From positions 1-25,852 of the forward strand of contig CAYUGY010000007.1 in NCBI GenBank assembly GCA_964444515.1: a stretch of DNA of 25,852 bases. The letters are read 5' to 3'. This document shows positions 1 to 7,718 of this stretch, piece by piece. The notes beneath the pieces were generated by a model, which saw only the letters and a list, made by a program, of their open reading frames with translations, did not search any database and had not been told where the DNA came from. Within the stretch, counting starts at the first letter, position 1. Each line of letters opens with the position of its first letter. Source of the stretch: JAIXRY01 sp964444515. GTDB lineage: Bacteria; Patescibacteriota; Minisyncoccia; Phycocordibacterales; UBA9973. Made by a program: the position numbers and the translations under genes.

Positions 1-1701
1 ACCGCGCTTGATTTTGTACAATGGTGGTTGAGCAATATAAATATATCCTGCATCAATAATCGGACGGAAATGTCTAAACAAGAGTGTCAAAATAAGTGTA
101 CGAATGTGTGCACCGTCAACGTCCGCATCAGTTGCAAGAATAATCTTGTGATAGCGAATCTTTTCTATATCAAAGGTGTCTCCAATAGAAGTACCCATCG
201 CAACCACAAGGTTTTTGATTTGTTCTGACTTAATCATTTGATCAAGACGAGCACGTTCAACGTTCAAGATTTTTCCACGAAGAGGAAGAATAGCTTGTGT
301 CTTACGATCACGTCCCATTTTTGCAGTACCACCCGCAGAATCTCCCTCCACAATGAAGAGCTCAGAATCGAGTGCAGATTTTGTCTGACAGTCTGCCAAT
401 TTTCCTGGCAATGTCATTCCTTCAAGTGCACCTTTGCGCAAGATAGAATCTTTTGCAGCTTTTGCCGCTTTGCGAGCACGGAGCGCCAAAATACATTTGT
501 TGATGATTGCTTTGGCTTGATCTGGATTTTCTTCGAAGAATCCTTCGAGCCCTTGTCCGAACACTGATGCAGTTGCACCTTGTGCTTCAACAGAACCGAG
601 TTTCACTTTGGTCTGACCTTCGAATTGAATTTCACGGAGCTTTACTGAAACCACTGCAACCAAACCTTCAAGTACATCATCTCCAGTCAATGCTCCATCA
701 GCTTCTTTGATAAGGTTATTTTTCTTACCATAGGTATTGATCACACGAGTAAGTGCTGTCTTGAAACCAGTGATATGTGTACCACCTTCCATTGTGTAAA
801 TATTGTTTGCAAACGGTACAATCTTGGTTGAAATATCATCAACATATTGCAATGCAACTTCAACACCGACATCATCTTGTTCTTTTTCTACATAAAAAAT
901 AGTGTCGTGAATTGTTTTTTCACTCTTGGTGTATTTGCGAATCAAAGATACCAGTCCTCCTTCGAAATAGTATGTAATTGATGGGAATTCAAAACCAAGT
1001 GACTTGATCCAGAATGTATCTTCGATATCGCCTTTGCCGTGTGTCAGTGGAGAATAATCACGTGCATCGATAATATCTACACGAAGTCCTTTGACCAAAT
1101 AGGCTTGTTGTTCGAGACGGTGAATAACGGTGTTCCAATCAAAATTGATTTCTTTGAAAATTTCAATGTCTGGTTCAAATGTAATAATTGTTCCGTTTTC
1201 TTTTGAAGTGCCAATTTTTTTGACATTAGCTTTTTTCTTTCCTTGAGAATATTCTTGTACATGGCGACCACCTTCGCGGTGTACTTCAGCACGAGTATAA
1301 ATAGAGAGTGCGTTCACCACAGAAGCACCCACACCGTGCAAACCTCCAGAAACTTTGTATCCTTCACCACCAAATTTTCCTCCGGCATGAAGTGTCGTCA
1401 TTACCGTTTCAAGTGCAGAAACTTTTGTCTTTGAATGGATATCAACTGGAATACCGCGACCGTTGTCGGCAACGCGAATACGATTTCCTGGCAAAAAAGT
1501 TACTTCAATATGATCACAATATCCTCCCATCGCTTCGTCGCGAGAGTTATCAAAAATTTCCCAGATCAAGTGATGGAGACCTTCGGTACCGGTACCTCCG
1601 ATATACATTCCGGGACGACGACGTACTGGTTCAAGACCTTCAAGAACTGAGATCTCATCTGCACCATACGAACCTTTTTTTGTTTCTTTTTCTTTTGCCA
1701 T
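1..1701 (-). CDS. gyrB: DNA gyrase subunit B, 3' end cut by window edge
   Basis: Type II topoisomerase ATPase/TOPRIM subunit that, with GyrA, introduces negative supercoils. 567 codons are present from ATG 1701, and the frame is still open at base 1, so roughly the last 70 residues are missing. Reading the minus strand gives the GHKL ATPase signature (EGLEPVRRRPGMYIG near the N-terminus, then DNGRGIPVD and GGLHGVGASVVNAL), the transducer segment QTKVKLGSVEA, and the TOPRIM motifs EGDSAGG (Glu about 452), PLRGKILNVE and DADVDGAHIRTL. TOPRIM and ATPase motifs favour GyrB over ParE, but the two are close and no gyrA or parC is in view. The gene has its own -10 box at 1745-1750 and a leader of about 40 nt, longer than most genes here. 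Confidence 0.93.
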   Translation of the reverse strand, partial: MAKEKETKKGSYGADEISVLEGLEPVRRRPGMYIGGTGTEGLHHLIWEIFDNSRDEAMGGYCDHIEVTFLPGNRIRVADNGRGIPVDIHSKTKVSALETVMTTLHAGGKFGGEGYKVSGGLHGVGASVVNALSIYTRAEVHREGGRHVQEYSQGKKKANVKKIGTSKENGTIITFEPDIEIFKEINFDWNTVIHRLEQQAYLVKGLRVDIIDARDYSPLTHGKGDIEDTFWIKSLGFEFPSITYYFEGGLVSLIRKYTKSEKTIHDTIFYVEKEQDDVGVEVALQYVDDISTKIVPFANNIYTMEGGTHITGFKTALTRVINTYGKKNNLIKEADGALTGDDVLEGLVAVVSVKLREIQFEGQTKVKLGSVEAQGATASVFGQGLEGFFEENPDQAKAIINKCILALRARKAAKAAKDSILRKGALEGMTLPGKLADCQTKSALDSELFIVEGDSAGGTAKMGRDRKTQAILPLRGKILNVERARLDQMIKSEQIKNLVVAMGTSIGDTFDIEKIRYHKIILATDADVDGAHIRTLILTLLFRHFRPIIDAGYIYIAQPPLYKIKRG

Positions 1702-1744
1702 AATGTTTAAAAAGTCTTGAAAAATAAAGCTAATTTACCCTTTT

Positions 1745-1750
1745 AGTATA
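1745..1750 (-). promoter_or_regulatory. -10 box of gyrB
   Basis: TATACT on the minus strand, 43 nt upstream of the gyrB ATG. It lies only 2 bp from the T-tract of the upstream terminator. No convincing -35 hexamer is visible. Confidence 0.5.
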
Positions 1751-1752
1751 GC

Positions 1753-1774
1753 AAAAAAATGGCATAAAAGCCAT
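1753..1774 (-). terminator. Rho-independent terminator of the S74 surface-protein gene
   Basis: Minus-strand hairpin ATGGC-TTTTAT-GCCAT followed by seven Ts. It sits 56 bp after the stop of the surface-protein gene and just before the gyrB -10 box. Confidence 0.7.
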
Positions 1775-1830
1775 CTTTTTGTGTGTTATTTTGTCGAGCA
1801 CATCTCGAGAATCATTTGATTAGAAGATAC

Positions 1831-4800
1831 TTACTCAGCAACAACAGGTGTATCATTTTGAGGAATATTTTCTATCACAGGAATAGGATCTGGTTCTGGT
1901 TGAGGTTCTGGTTGAACCTCGGACTCAGGCACTGTTTCAGTTTGAGGTTCGGAATCTGATTCATTGCTGTCTTGTGTAATTACTTCATTCGACTGAACAG
2001 TATCGTCAACAGGGGGATTTGGATTAACAATAGGTGCTCCTCCTGAAGATCCTCCTCCTTGTTGCAATAATTGCTTCAATTGATTTTCATCAACACAAGT
2101 CTCTCCGATACACAATTGTTTTGTTTCAACCCGATCTGCATGAATAATTTGAGCATACAAATCCAAGATAGTGTTTTGTGTATTTGCCAAAAATTGTTTT
2201 ATCAACGCACCGAGAGAATTTGGATTTTCTATATCAAGTGATGTGATTGGATTAATTTTCAAATCAAGTTCTTGGATAGATTTGGCAAGTAATGGAATCA
2301 TGTCGATATAATACACACCGTGCGGAGTTATCCCGTCTGCTTCGTACACAACATAGTCTTTGTTAACCTGTTCAACTTCTTCAGCAATGAAACCAGTACG
2401 GATTTTATCTGTACCATTATATTTGAAAGTCACTGAATGAAGTGCGTTGACTGTATCAAGCGCATTTAATTGCAATGAAGTGATATCATGCTTGAATCGT
2501 TGTGAAGAAACAGCACATGCACCAGAAGAATCACGACTTACGACATTAGAAATAGGATCAATACATAGAGCATCTCCAGAACCTACCGTAGAACCTAGAC
2601 CAGCAAAAGTTACACTTTCGTCAACAGTAAGACTCATATCGTCGAGTTTCAATAATTTTGAACCTGTTCCTGTATTACCTGCTATATGGAAGATATTCGC
2701 ATCTTCAATATATAATCGAAAATCATTATCAACCCCATCACTCCAAGACCAGTCCCAATACAACGCACTACTAGCTTGAGCAAGACCTGTTTCTCCTCGC
2801 ATAACTTCAATACCTGGATTATTAAGTGCGTCTACACCAAACAAGAAACGTGCATTACCTGTATTTGCACCACCGTACGTACCAGCAACAACACTTCTTT
2901 CAATAGCTAATTGGAAAGAAGAGAGACTGTTTGATCCAGCAACATGCAAAGATGCTTGAGGTGAAGTGGTCATTAGTCCCAAGTTTTTATTAGTAGCATC
3001 CCAAAACAAATTTGAGTTATCTTGTGCAAGTTGCGACGAAACATCAGCAAACAGAATTGAACCTGGAGTTGAAGAAGTTACGGCACTCGCAATAGCCATT
3101 GACGCTGCACCCGGAGCACCCCAAGAAAGAATCCCTGCCCCGTCATTAGTAAGTACATACCCACTTCCACCTGCTTGTGAAGATGGCCAAGAATAAATGA
3201 CTCCCTTGACTGATATTAAGTCTCCGTTTGTATCAACCATAAATTGACTACTAGAACCAACGGAAAATAATCCGGAAGGTGAATTAGTGCCGACACCTAG
3301 ACGACTATTGTTTTGATCAAAAAATAATAGCGAAGCATCAGTAATTAATTCACCAAACGAACCACCAAAAACAACACCTCCGGTTGTTACAGAAATTAAA
3401 TCTTGTTTACCATTGAATGTACTCCAATCTGTTGAAGAAAGATATCCGTCAGAACCAGAAGTTGCTTGATTGATACCTACCGAACCGAAACTAACTGAAA
3501 TAACACCTGAACCTGTAAGAAAATCTTGTTTATTATTGAACGTAGCCCAATCTGTCGCAGAAAGATATCCGTCAGTACTAGAATTTGATTGATTCACTGT
3601 TAACGGGTTTCCAATAGTTCCATCTCCAGAAAGAACACCGAATACTGATACAGATGAAAGCTTATTGTTAAATGTATTCCAATCTATTGAAGAAAGATAT
3701 CCGTCGCTAGAATTTGTAGCGAGTGAAAGAGTTAAAGGGTTTCCCATGGTTCCATCTCCAGAAACAACTCCTGATGTTGAAATAGATGAAAGCTTATTGT
3801 TAAATGTATTCCAATCTGTTGAAGAAAGATATCCGTCAGAACCAGAAGTTGCTTGATTGATACTTAGAGGATTCAGAAGTGTTCCGTCCCCTGAAAGAGA
3901 ACCTGTGACCGAAACAGAAGACAAACCACCCCCTCCGCCACCAGGAGCACCCCAAGAAAGAATCCCTGTCCCGTCATTAGTAAGTACATACCCACTTCCA
4001 CCTGCTTGTGAAGATGGCCAAGAATAAGTGACATCGTTTATTTTTACGATATTTCCGTTTGTATTAATCTGAAATTTGTCACCATTACCCACAGTAAACA
4101 GTGATGCAGGTGAAAGATCACCAATACCGACATTCAAGTTATCAAAAATAAAATTTTTCTGTGACAATGATTTGACCTGAAATGTACTTGAATCAGCTAC
4201 AGCAAAACGAAAATCATACACAACATTGTCTGCCCATGCCCAATCAAAATACATTTCACCGCTCGCTTGAGCAAAAAGATTTTTTCCACGATTTAATTGA
4301 ATTGCTGGGTTATTGGCACCATCAACACCTATTAGAACTCTGGCGTTTCCTGTATTTTTCCCTTCATTATACGTACCAGCAGGTGCTGTGTTTTCAATAA
4401 TAAACTGATATCCAGAAGAAGGACTTGTAGATCCGGCTAGATGAAGCATCGTCTTAGGTTCTGTAGTACCGATACCAAGATTATTCAATGAATCATCCCA
4501 GAACAAATTACTGTTGTCTTGAGCAACAACCCCTGAAGTTCCCGCAAACATAAGTGAACCTGCGGTTAATGAAGAAAATGTTGGTAGTGATGAAAATGTT
4601 TTTGATCCAGCAAAAGTTTGTGTACCTGTTGTTACAAGTCCTCGAGCAGAAGCACCTGCATCTGGAATGTTGAATGTATGAGTTGTACTTGTTGAAGAAA
4701 TATTGAAATCAGCTCCACTTGTTCCAACAGCAAATGTTTGTGTTGCACCAGCCAAACCATTCAAAGAAGATATTCCTGAACCTGAAAGACTCGCCCAACT

Positions 4801-5031
4801 TGTTGTTGTTCCGTCAGTTGTCAAATACTTGCCATTGTTTCCAGTTTGATCTGGAACAATAGAAACAATACAGTTTGCTGAACCTGGAGCACAAGAAGGG
4901 TCGAGTGTCTCACCTTGTGAATAAGGATTAGTTGGAGGTGCAGCAAAAATTTGCAAAGAAATACCGAACATTATAAAAAATGTCAGTGAGAGGAAAAGTT
5001 TTTTATGTTTATTAAAAACACTATATGCCAT
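1831..5031 (-). CDS. Secreted repeat-rich surface protein with C-terminal S74 intramolecular chaperone domain
   Basis: Large exported fibre-like protein (1066 aa). The ATG at 5031 is preferred over the longer frame opening at 5058, because a TACAAT box lies 7 nt upstream of it and it starts directly at a signal peptide (FNKHKKLFLSLTFFIMFGISLQIFA). The mature start, NPYSQGETLDPSCAPG, is typical of CPR surface proteins. Then come two related modules (LFWD..LNNLGIGT..., NTGNAR...) separated by four repeats of 41-44 residues with the core DGYLSSTDWNTFNNK (about residues 370-535). Residues around 840-925 form a peptidase S74 / endosialidase chaperone domain; the S-x-x-x-x-K pattern in SSQRFK (Ser842, Lys847) keeps the Ser-Lys pair used for self-cleavage in that family. 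A Pro/Glu/Asp-rich tail ends the protein. Inferred role: trimeric fibre on the cell surface, perhaps for host attachment. No phage genes are nearby. Confidence 0.85.
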   Translation of the reverse strand: MAYSVFNKHKKLFLSLTFFIMFGISLQIFAAPPTNPYSQGETLDPSCAPGSANCIVSIVPDQTGNNGKYLTTDGTTTSWASLSGSGISSLNGLAGATQTFAVGTSGADFNISSTSTTHTFNIPDAGASARGLVTTGTQTFAGSKTFSSLPTFSSLTAGSLMFAGTSGVVAQDNSNLFWDDSLNNLGIGTTEPKTMLHLAGSTSPSSGYQFIIENTAPAGTYNEGKNTGNARVLIGVDGANNPAIQLNRGKNLFAQASGEMYFDWAWADNVVYDFRFAVADSSTFQVKSLSQKNFIFDNLNVGIGDLSPASLFTVGNGDKFQINTNGNIVKINDVTYSWPSSQAGGSGYVLTNDGTGILSWGAPGGGGGGLSSVSVTGSLSGDGTLLNPLSINQATSGSDGYLSSTDWNTFNNKLSSISTSGVVSGDGTMGNPLTLSLATNSSDGYLSSIDWNTFNNKLSSVSVFGVLSGDGTIGNPLTVNQSNSSTDGYLSATDWATFNNKQDFLTGSGVISVSFGSVGINQATSGSDGYLSSTDWSTFNGKQDLISVTTGGVVFGGSFGELITDASLLFFDQNNSRLGVGTNSPSGLFSVGSSSQFMVDTNGDLISVKGVIYSWPSSQAGGSGYVLTNDGAGILSWGAPGAASMAIASAVTSSTPGSILFADVSSQLAQDNSNLFWDATNKNLGLMTTSPQASLHVAGSNSLSSFQLAIERSVVAGTYGGANTGNARFLFGVDALNNPGIEVMRGETGLAQASSALYWDWSWSDGVDNDFRLYIEDANIFHIAGNTGTGSKLLKLDDMSLTVDESVTFAGLGSTVGSGDALCIDPISNVVSRDSSGACAVSSQRFKHDITSLQLNALDTVNALHSVTFKYNGTDKIRTGFIAEEVEQVNKDYVVYEADGITPHGVYYIDMIPLLAKSIQELDLKINPITSLDIENPNSLGALIKQFLANTQNTILDLYAQIIHADRVETKQLCIGETCVDENQLKQLLQQGGGSSGGAPIVNPNPPVDDTVQSNEVITQDSNESDSEPQTETVPESEVQPEPQPEPDPIPVIENIPQNDTPVVAE
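3113..3196 (-). repeat. 84-bp intragenic direct repeat, copy 2
   Basis: Matches 3944-4027 base for base except one C/T difference. It encodes the SWPSSQAGGSGYVLTNDG...LSWGAPG segment of the surface protein. Confidence 0.9.
3430..3900 (-). repeat. Four tandem 123-132 bp repeats in the S74 gene
   Basis: The block gatatccgtc recurs at 3441, 3564, 3696 and 3828, spacings of 123, 132 and 132 bp. Each unit encodes a GDGT..NPLT...SDGYLSSTDWNTFNNK-like unit of 41-44 residues. Confidence 0.85.
3944..4027 (-). repeat. 84-bp intragenic direct repeat, copy 1
   Basis: Partner of 3113-3196 with a single mismatch, 831 bp away within the same gene. It marks a recent internal duplication or gene conversion. 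Confidence 0.9.
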
Positions 5032-5038
5032 TGTGTTT

Positions 5039-5044
5039 ATTGTA
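5039..5044 (-). promoter_or_regulatory. -10 box of the S74 surface-protein gene
   Basis: TACAAT on the minus strand, 7 nt before ATG 5031, so the transcript would start at or next to the start codon. It overlaps the end of the pheS terminator T-tract. Confidence 0.55.
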
Positions 5045-5045
5045 A

Positions 5046-5076
5046 CAAAAAATAGCACGCTTTGTCGTGCTATTTT
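5046..5076 (-). terminator. Terminator of trhO-pheS
   Basis: Perfect 11-bp stem AAAATAGCACG / CGTGCTATTTT (5049-5059 with 5066-5076, 6-nt loop), followed on the minus strand by a T-run, 42 bp after the pheS stop. Confidence 0.85.
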
Positions 5077-5117
5077 GTGAATTACTTCTTGTCTTGTAAG
5101 TATTTTTTAGGCAAAGG

Positions 5118-6248
5118 CTACCGAACAATAGCGTCGAATTCTTTAACTGTTTCTTCTTCCAATTTTTTGTGCAAATTGTTCACTTCTTCGTCAGTCATTG
5201 TATGATCAAGTGAGCGATACGTAATGCGGTAGGCATAACTTTTCTTGCCTTCGCCGAACTTGGCAGCATTTTCATATTCATCAATCAATGCCATTTCTTC
5301 GGCCATATCACCGATAACATCACGCACCAAATCGAAATAATTGTTTGGTTGGAAAGTGTTTTCTACAATGAATGAGATATCACGCACAATCGGCGGATAC
5401 TTACTGACTTCTTTGAATGTTTGACCGAGCACTAATTGTTTCTTCACTCGTTCATCATCAGACCAAAGCAGGCGAATATCCGGAAGTTCCATTGATAAAA
5501 TTGCGAGTCGTTCTAGCCCGAAACCGAATGCCCAACCGTTGTACCCTTCGATACCCATTTTTGCGAGCACTGATGGTTTGATCATACCGGCACCAAGAAT
5601 TTCTACCCACTCACCTTTCACTTTCACTTCAATTTGTGTTGATGGATCAGTATATGGAAATGTGTCATCAAGGAAACGATATTCTGTTTCTTTACCAAAG
5701 ACTGTTTCGACGATTTCTGAAAGAACACGCTTGAGTTCATCGAGTGGAAGCATTCCTTCTGTATTTGGAATCAATTTCCATCCATCGATTTGATGAAAGA
5801 CATTCATGTGACGACGATCGATTTCATCTTTGCGGTATACCTTACCGAAACAAAGTGCGCCCAAGTGTTCACCACGAGCCGCACGTTCTTTGATATCATC
5901 ATGATTGAAATAGTAATACCAAGACACTGTGTTGTGTGTACGAAGAATATTTTTTTCATCTGCGTAGTACGTATCAGAAGTTGAACGAGCAACGTGATCT
6001 GCAGGGAAATCAAACAGGTCAAACGTAATCGCTGATGGAACAATTTCTGGAATTTCAATAACATCGAGTCCTGCAAGCGATGGTACGCCTTGCACACGTT
6101 CAACAATTTCATGAAGCGGGCTACCTGGGGTACGAGCAAGATCTGGCATTGCCAAATAACGCTTCATGCGCAAAGCTTCAGCGTCAGTGCGACTTTCGAG
6201 TTGTTTCAATAATGCCTCTTGTTCAGTTGTGTCTGTTTTTATTTGCAT
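5118..6248 (-). CDS. pheS: Single-chain (mitochondrial-type) phenylalanyl-tRNA synthetase
   Basis: Charges tRNA-Phe with phenylalanine. This 376-aa class II synthetase has motif 2 (GKVYRKDEIDRRH, Arg139; FHQ 151-153) and motif 3 (GWAFGFGLERL, 239-249). Unlike ordinary bacterial PheS (alpha subunit of an alpha2-beta2 enzyme), it ends in a complete ferredoxin-fold anticodon-binding domain (FDX-ACB, about 283-376: KYPPIVRDISFIV...DLVRDVIGD...SYAYRITYRSLDHTMTDEEV). That domain is normally at the end of PheT or of the monomeric mitochondrial enzyme. Segments such as IPDIRLFW-like LPDIRLLWSDDER and GEWVEILGAGM also follow the mitochondrial pattern. There is no N-terminal coiled coil and no pheT next door. 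It lies 2 bp after trhO, probably co-transcribed. A monomer would lack the PheT editing domain. Confidence 0.88.
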   Translation of the reverse strand: MQIKTDTTEQEALLKQLESRTDAEALRMKRYLAMPDLARTPGSPLHEIVERVQGVPSLAGLDVIEIPEIVPSAITFDLFDFPADHVARSTSDTYYADEKNILRTHNTVSWYYYFNHDDIKERAARGEHLGALCFGKVYRKDEIDRRHMNVFHQIDGWKLIPNTEGMLPLDELKRVLSEIVETVFGKETEYRFLDDTFPYTDPSTQIEVKVKGEWVEILGAGMIKPSVLAKMGIEGYNGWAFGFGLERLAILSMELPDIRLLWSDDERVKKQLVLGQTFKEVSKYPPIVRDISFIVENTFQPNNYFDLVRDVIGDMAEEMALIDEYENAAKFGEGKKSYAYRITYRSLDHTMTDEEVNNLHKKLEEETVKEFDAIVR

Positions 6249-6250
6249 AA

Positions 6251-7195
6251 TTATTTAAAAAGTGCTTTAATTTTTCGCCAAAACGGAGAAGGGACTTTTT
6301 TGCCACTTCGAGAAATGGTGCATTTGACCGGACATTTCATAATACCTTTTTCTTTTCGCATTTCTTCTTCACAGTTTTCGCACAGCAAGAAGTGACGATG
6401 ACATCCCATAACTTCACAGTTCACAAACCGTTCGTTCAATCCGTCACATTTTTCACAATGTGCCACGACTTTGTGTTTTGGATCATCAGTATAAAATCCC
6501 ATCATGACGCGTTTATCAAACACGTACAATTTGCCGACGAAATCTTCGTTCGGATATTTTTCCATGTATGAGACGATACCGTTGTCGAGCTGATACACAT
6601 CGGTAAATCCTTGTGTTAACAAAAATCCTGACGCTTTTTCACAACGCACTCCACCAGTACAGACTGTCAGCACTGTTTTGTTTTTCAAGTGTTTGATACT
6701 TTCAATAAATTTCGGCAAGTCGCGGAAGTTGTCGAGCGGTGGACAAACTGAACCTTCAAAATGTCCGACGCGGTGTTCGTATGCATTGCGCATATCAACA
6801 ATATAAAATTCTTTGCCGTCTTTGATCCATTGATGGAGTTCTTCTGGTTTTAAATGAATACCAGTTGTAACATTTGGATCAACATCACACACACCGAGAC
6901 CGAGGGTCACGATTTCTGCACGAACTCTGACTGATAATTTTGGAAAAGAATTTCCGTCACCAACACTACGTTTGATGTTGGTATTTGCAAATCGTGGATC
7001 TGCGAGGAAGTTGTTCAAATATTCGGCAATGGCTTCTTTGGTGCCTTCGAGTGTGGCATTGATACCTTCAGAAGCGATGATTGTTCGCCCCTTGAGTCCC
7101 AACTGCTGACACAAAGCAAATTGCTCATCGCGCAAAACTTGCGGGTCTTTGATATGGACGTATTTATAAAATAGGATTATTTCATACTCTTTCAT
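6251..7195 (-). CDS. trhO: tRNA uridine(34) hydroxylase, rhodanese-like (TrhO/YceA family)
   Basis: Oxygen-dependent hydroxylation of U34 in certain tRNAs, the first step towards (c)mo5U. The 314 residues follow the UPF0176/YceA layout: N-terminal acylphosphatase-like part (KGRTIIASEGINATLEGT), rhodanese domain with the active-site loop CTGGVRC (Cys179), and a C-terminal cysteine-rich segment (CEKC...C..C..H...LLCENC, about 240-290) likely to bind metal. It ends 3 bp before the pheS start, so both tRNA-related genes form one unit. ATG 7195 is preceded by TGTTATAGT, an extended -10 box, 6 nt away. Confidence 0.9.
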   Translation of the reverse strand: MKEYEIILFYKYVHIKDPQVLRDEQFALCQQLGLKGRTIIASEGINATLEGTKEAIAEYLNNFLADPRFANTNIKRSVGDGNSFPKLSVRVRAEIVTLGLGVCDVDPNVTTGIHLKPEELHQWIKDGKEFYIVDMRNAYEHRVGHFEGSVCPPLDNFRDLPKFIESIKHLKNKTVLTVCTGGVRCEKASGFLLTQGFTDVYQLDNGIVSYMEKYPNEDFVGKLYVFDKRVMMGFYTDDPKHKVVAHCEKCDGLNERFVNCEVMGCHRHFLLCENCEEEMRKEKGIMKCPVKCTISRSGKKVPSPFWRKIKALFK

Positions 7196-7201
7196 ATGGA
7201 T

Positions 7202-7207
7202 ACTATA
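7202..7207 (-). promoter_or_regulatory. Extended -10 box of trhO-pheS
   Basis: TATAGT preceded by TG-N on the minus strand, 6 nt from ATG 7195, which implies a leaderless message. Confidence 0.55.
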
Positions 7208-7240
7208 ACAGAAAAAAGGCTTTTTTTCGAGTGTGGTACA

Positions 7241-7354
7241 ATGGAACCAATGTATTCAAAAACACTCCGAAAATTGCTCATCTGGCTTGTCGTATTACTC
7301 GCGATTGGATTTTATTTGGGTTGGCTGGACAATGGACCACGGCCATTGTTTTAA
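7241..7354 (+). CDS. Possible small single-span membrane peptide
   Basis: A 37-codon frame (or 34 from ATG 7250) with a basic start (YSKTLRK), a strongly hydrophobic stretch (LLIWLVVLLAIGFYLGWL) and a short polar end. It fills the space between divergent trhO and the hairpin at 7362-7390. A TACAAT at 7236-7241 could drive a leaderless start at 7250. There is no homology I recognise. The charge-hydrophobic pattern supports a real small membrane peptide, but chance cannot be excluded at this length. Confidence 0.35.
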   Translation: MEPMYSKTLRKLLIWLVVLLAIGFYLGWLDNGPRPLF

Positions 7355-7356
7355 AT

Positions 7357-7390
7357 AAAAAAGACCGAAACAACACTGTTGTTTCGGTCT
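7357..7390 (-). terminator. Strong hairpin terminator of the 93-aa gene
   Basis: A 12-14 bp perfect stem AGACCGAAACAAC.../...GTTGTTTCGGTCT (7362-7375 with 7377-7390). On the minus strand it is followed by TTTTTATTT. It lies just beyond the stop codon at 7397 and could also stop plus-strand transcription. Confidence 0.85.
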
Positions 7391-7396
7391 ACTGTT

Positions 7397-7678
7397 TTAC
7401 CCGTGAAGAATGTTAAAGACATCTTTATGATCTGTACCTTCAGGAAAAAATTCTCTAACAATATACTCTAAACCATTTTTTTCATCTTTAGAGCTGACGA
7501 TTGTATCACCAAAGACTGCTAATGATTCTTGCTTTACAACCGTACCAATGTCGGTAACGTGGGCCACTGGGCCATTTGTTCCTTTTTTGGTCACAGCATA
7601 TGGCGTGTTTATGTCGAAGAATTTTTTACCAGTAGGTGTAGGTAAAATGTGTACGGTGTATTCTATTGTGTTTTCCAT
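7397..7678 (-). CDS. Small hypothetical protein (93 aa)
   Basis: Not recognised. The frame is open back to a GTG at 7696, but that GTG overlaps a TATAAT box at 7688-7693, so ATG 7678 (MENTIEYTVHILPTPTGKK), 9 nt after the box, is chosen. The protein is soluble-looking, without signal peptide or membrane span, and has several Gly/Thr turns (KKGTNGPVAHVTDIGTVV). It has its own promoter and terminator, so it is probably monocistronic. Confidence 0.65.
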   Translation of the reverse strand: MENTIEYTVHILPTPTGKKFFDINTPYAVTKKGTNGPVAHVTDIGTVVKQESLAVFGDTIVSSKDEKNGLEYIVREFFPEGTDHKDVFNILHG

Positions 7679-7687
7679 TTCGAATAT

Positions 7688-7693
7688 ATTATA
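7688..7693 (-). promoter_or_regulatory. -10 box of the 93-aa gene
   Basis: TATAAT on the minus strand, 9 nt before ATG 7678. It rules out the upstream GTG as start. Confidence 0.6.
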
Positions 7694-7718
7694 CACTAAT
7701 TATATATACAAGTCAATA

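Noticed and set aside
1..1701. ParE (topoisomerase IV subunit B) instead of GyrB
   Set aside because: Motif wording and the lone position fit GyrB better, although the C-terminus that would help is outside the window.
3430..3900. Regular repeats that could look like a CRISPR array
   Set aside because: Units are 123-132 bp, lie in frame in one large protein gene and translate to the same motif. No cas genes are present.
1831..5031. Prophage tail fibre
   Set aside because: S74 domains occur in phage fibres, but no capsid, terminase, portal or lysis gene is in the window, and the protein has a bacterial signal peptide and a CPR-type mature start.
7231..7416. 61-codon plus-strand frame over the 7362-7390 hairpin
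   Set aside because: It reads through the terminator stem and has no membrane or domain logic; the 37-codon frame at 7241 is the better candidate.
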